Assembly: GCA_014859895.1 (NCBI GenBank)
Contig: JACZKS010000114.1
Span: 23,028-87,027 of the forward strand
Direction of reading: 5' to 3'
Origin: Rhodospirillales bacterium
GTDB taxonomy: Bacteria > Pseudomonadota > Alphaproteobacteria > Rhodospirillales > Shumkoniaceae
Length of the DNA: 64,000 bases
The position numbers and the translations under genes are program-made. Below are positions 62,254 through 64,000 of the stretch, piece after piece. Every line of letters starts with the position of its first letter. Positions within the stretch are counted from its first letter, which is position 1. Under the pieces are notes generated by a model, which was not told where the DNA came from, made no database searches, and saw only the letters and a list, made by a program, of their open reading frames with translations.

Positions 62254-62568
62254 ATGATGGAATTCCCGAAGAAGCTCGCGGCGACCACTCTGGCTGCGGG
62301 AGCGATCTTCCTTGCCGCCTGCCAAGCGACGCCGACCCAGGAAAGTACCGGCGAATACATCGACAGCACCGTGATCAGCACCAAGGTGCGGGCGAAGATC
62401 GCCGACGATGCGATGGTGAAAATCACCGACATCGACGTGAATGCCTTCAAGGATACCGTCCAACTCAGCGGATTCGTGAATACCGCCGAGGAAAAGGCGC
62501 GGGCGGGCCGCATTGCGGCCAGCGTCGAGGGCGTGCGCCGGGTCGAAAACAACATCACCGTGAAATAG
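62254..62568 (+). CDS. BON-domain lipoprotein
   Basis: 104 aa. A canonical lipobox LAAC (Cys23) ends the signal peptide. One BON domain fills the rest: YIDSTVISTKVRAKIADDAM, DIDVNAFKDTVQLSGFVNTA and GVRRVENNITVK. BON proteins such as OsmY or DolP bind membranes and are induced by osmotic or envelope stress. It is a single-gene unit. Confidence 0.9.
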   Translation: MMEFPKKLAATTLAAGAIFLAACQATPTQESTGEYIDSTVISTKVRAKIADDAMVKITDIDVNAFKDTVQLSGFVNTAEEKARAGRIAASVEGVRRVENNITVK

Positions 62569-62600
62569 CCCATGCGCCGCCACCGGGGCGGCATCCACGG

Positions 62601-62635
62601 AAAAAAGGCGCCGGAACCATAGCTGTTCCGGCGCC
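62601..62635 (-). terminator. hairpin terminator between the BON and dodecin genes
   Basis: GGCGCCGGAAC (62607-62617) and GTTCCGGCGCC (62625-62635) form an 11-bp stem with a 7-base loop. Six T follow on the minus strand, so it terminates dodecin transcription; on the plus strand it may also slow the BON transcript. Confidence 0.88.
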
Positions 62636-62670
62636 TTACGCATTTGGTTGGCCAAGCGGGGCAATCGCCG

Positions 62671-62883
62671 TCATTGACGCTCGTAGCGTAAACCCAATCT
62701 GACATACACCTGATAGTGTTCCACTTGCCCGTTGACGATATGACCGCGGATCTGGCCGATCTCAAACCATTCGAGGTTCCGCAGCGTTTGCGCGGCCGTC
62801 GCGACGGCATTGTCAATGGCGTCCTCTACCGAGTCCGTTGACGATCCAACTACTTCGGTAATCGCGTAGACGTTATCGCTCAT
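62671..62883 (-). CDS. dodecin family protein
   Basis: 70 aa from the ATG at 62883 (AGGAG seven bases upstream). The dodecin fold is evident: VYAITEVVGSSTDSVEDAI, LRNLEWFEIGQIRGHI with the flavin-stacking Trp, and VEHYQVYVRLGLRYE. Dodecins form hollow dodecamers that store flavin or CoA. It follows the DUF1328 gene by 31 bases and shares its stress-type promoter. Confidence 0.92.
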   Translation of the reverse strand: MSDNVYAITEVVGSSTDSVEDAIDNAVATAAQTLRNLEWFEIGQIRGHIVNGQVEHYQVYVRLGLRYERQ

Positions 62884-62914
62884 CAAGGCTCTCCTCGGAT
62901 TTTATCGGCTTGTT

Positions 62915-63088
62915 TCACACCGGCGGCCGCCGCCCGCGATATCCAAAGATGAGCGAAAGGACGAACAGAACGATGAACACGAAGAAAAGGATTTGCGCGA
63001 TATCCGTCGCCGCGGCTGCAATGCCGCCAAAGCCGAATACGCCGGCAACGATCGCGACGATGAAGAAAACCACGGCCCAGTACAACAT
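62915..63088 (-). CDS. DUF1328 (YtjA-like) small membrane protein
   Basis: 57 aa, ATG at 63088 with AAGGA seven bases upstream. The sequence runs [20 protein letters not shown], then a Gly/Ala-rich turn [11 protein letters not shown] and a second membrane span [17 protein letters not shown], ending in a basic RGRRPPV tail. These are the hallmarks of DUF1328, a two-span stress-induced family of unknown function. It is the first gene of the DUF1328-dodecin unit. Confidence 0.93.
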   Translation of the reverse strand: MLYWAVVFFIVAIVAGVFGFGGIAAAATDIAQILFFVFIVLFVLSLIFGYRGRRPPV

Positions 63089-63142
63089 GGCTCAATCCTT
63101 CCATTCCCTATTCGTCGGGCGGCATACCGCCCCTTTTCGATG

Positions 63143-63167
63143 AACGGCCCAGCAGCATATTGGTTCC
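63143..63167 (-). promoter_or_regulatory. EcfG-type promoter for DUF1328-dodecin
   Basis: On the minus strand GGAAC (63167-63163) is followed by 17 bases ending in C and then GTT (63145-63143), an exact GGAAC-N16-CGTT match. It lies 54 bases upstream of the DUF1328 start. Confidence 0.75.
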
Positions 63168-63242
63168 CTGTGGTCGGCCTTCGGGCGCCGTGGCGGCCGG
63201 CTCCGCGGGTTGAACTCCCACAACGATTGGTGCGGAAGGGGC

Positions 63243-63674
63243 TTAAGGAGAGGGCGGCCCCTCGACCCAGATCTCATCTTCGATATCGCCGCACGTGATA
63301 CCCATGCGGGCCAACCCTTCTTCCAGGCAGTACGGAAAGAGCGGCGTTTGGATGATGTCGTCTGGCGTTCGTGGCGAAAGGCTTTCCCTGGCTTCGGTCA
63401 CGGCGTCGTCCCAGTCGTCGGTATCGATGTCTTCGCGGCCAAGCCACAGAAGGGCCAGTGTCTCCGAAAGTTCCCGTTCGTCCATCGCCGCCAAGGTGGC
63501 ATACAACTCATCGCGCACGGCGTCCCCCGCGGGGTCGTCCAGCAAAACCTCGGCTTCCACATCATCAATGAGCGAGGACGCCTCCTCGCCCTCCAGCGGA
63601 TCGGCTTCCTTGACCTGGAACTGGCGGCCCTTGACGACGAGGAAACAGATCTTCCCCCGATCAACAGTAAGCAT
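63243..63674 (-). CDS. DUF3775 domain protein
   Basis: 143 aa from the ATG at 63674, chosen for the GGGAGG site upstream and because the domain starts there. The family features are LTVDRGKICFLVVKGRQFQV, LALLWLGREDIDTDDWDDAV, SPRTPDDIIQTPLFPYCLEEGL (ends quoted) and GITCGDIE near the end. It is small, acidic and probably cytoplasmic. Function is unknown. No EcfG-type site was found before it. Confidence 0.85.
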   Translation of the reverse strand: MLTVDRGKICFLVVKGRQFQVKEADPLEGEEASSLIDDVEAEVLLDDPAGDAVRDELYATLAAMDERELSETLALLWLGREDIDTDDWDDAVTEARESLSPRTPDDIIQTPLFPYCLEEGLARMGITCGDIEDEIWVEGPPSP

Positions 63675-63861
63675 ACAAAAGTCCCTCCCCCGACCTTTTT
63701 GGAAAGGCAAGGCGCCCACAATCGAACGTCGCGCATCTCGTGACATTAACAAGGGTTAATCGCACCGGGACGGGCGGGAACCATTTGACGCGCGCACCAT
63801 TATCCCTGTTCGACGCAGGACGCTGAGACGGAAGCCGCATGCAGGATCCGCACTTCACACC

Positions 63862-64000
63862 TAGAGCAATTTCCGTTCAGTTGAGGTCATATCCGGCAGC
63901 GGCGAAGTAGTTTTCGCACTCGGCCGGGGTGAAGGTGTCGATGCCTCGGCCGATGGCGTCCCATAATTCGTCCTTTGTTCGGGCTGCGGTCTTCTTGAGG
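63862..64000 (-). mobile_element. IS630-family insertion element, right end only
   Basis: The edge of an insertion element. The terminal sequence AGAGCAATTTCC after CT at 63861-63862 looks like an IS630-type inverted repeat adjoining the TA target, and the transposase reading frame follows. The other end lies outside the window. Confidence 0.65.
63877..64000 (-). CDS. IS630-family transposase, C-terminus only
   Basis: The last 40 codons are present; the gene continues past 64000. The sequence KKTAARTKDELWDAIGRGID, then TFTPAECENYFAAAGYDLN and the stop, is the typical C-terminus of IS630-type DDE transposases. It stops 14 bases before the presumed inverted repeat. Whether the full copy is intact cannot be told here. 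Confidence 0.8.
   Translation of the reverse strand, partial: LKKTAARTKDELWDAIGRGIDTFTPAECENYFAAAGYDLN

Overview
The window is a GC-rich (roughly 60-65 % by eye) chromosomal segment of an alphaproteobacterium, most likely a Rhodospirillales-type organism. The clues are three tripartite tricarboxylate transporters (TTT), several FCD-type GntR regulators, a CHASE2 histidine kinase, a eukaryotic-type NADP isocitrate dehydrogenase and candidate EcfG-type stress promoters. No rRNA, tRNA, CRISPR array or prophage was seen. One IS630-type element is cut by the right edge.

Layout. 0-5.3 kb: the 5' part of a D-2-hydroxyacid dehydrogenase (-), then a response regulator, a FecR-like lipoprotein and a CHASE2/PAS histidine kinase (+). 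5.3-14.5 kb (-): an anion transporter, TTT system 1, a fumarylacetoacetate-hydrolase-family enzyme, isocitrate dehydrogenase, an LVIVD beta-propeller protein and a TauE/SafE permease. 14.7-15.3 kb: two tandemly duplicated HemP-like small proteins. 15.6-22.2 kb (-): an apparent seven-gene operon of GntR, a CooF-like ferredoxin, a carbon-monoxide-dehydrogenase-like protein without the usual metal ligands, an FAD/NAD oxidoreductase, a 2x[4Fe-4S] protein, an unrecognised protein and a PdxA-like dehydrogenase. It is divergent from TTT system 2 (22.7-25.8 kb, +). I regard this divergon as the most unusual system in the window.

25.8-40.1 kb is organic-acid and sugar-acid catabolism: GntR and a hydroxyacid dehydrogenase (-); a second PdxA paralogue, an MmgE/PrpD protein and an enolase-superfamily dehydratase (+); an LpxR-like outer-membrane protein; then GntR, HpaI-type aldolase, TTT system 3, a tartronate-semialdehyde-reductase-like dehydrogenase, a lactonase-like amidohydrolase and a second, closely related GntR. 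The aldolase, reductase, dehydratase and lactonase set fits uronate/aldarate-lactone breakdown to pyruvate and glycerate, by inference.

40.1-47.2 kb (-) is central carbon metabolism: zwf, pgl, tal, an atypical pyruvate kinase, an MBL-fold hydrolase and a flavin reductase. 47.4-52.6 kb: a hydroxyacid dehydrogenase (+) convergent with an RND efflux pump and its adaptor (-). 52.8-56.0 kb: a PRC-barrel protein, an ECF sigma factor, a DUF6064 membrane protein and a Tat-exported aldo/keto reductase (all -). 56.1-61.2 kb (+): a TetR regulator with a perfect 18-bp operator, an exported alpha/beta hydrolase and a three-domain LplT-PlsC-acyl-ACP-synthetase fusion. 61.2-63.7 kb: small stress-type genes (DUF1469, DUF883, BON lipoprotein, dodecin, DUF1328, DUF3775), several behind GGAAC-N17/18-GTT promoters.
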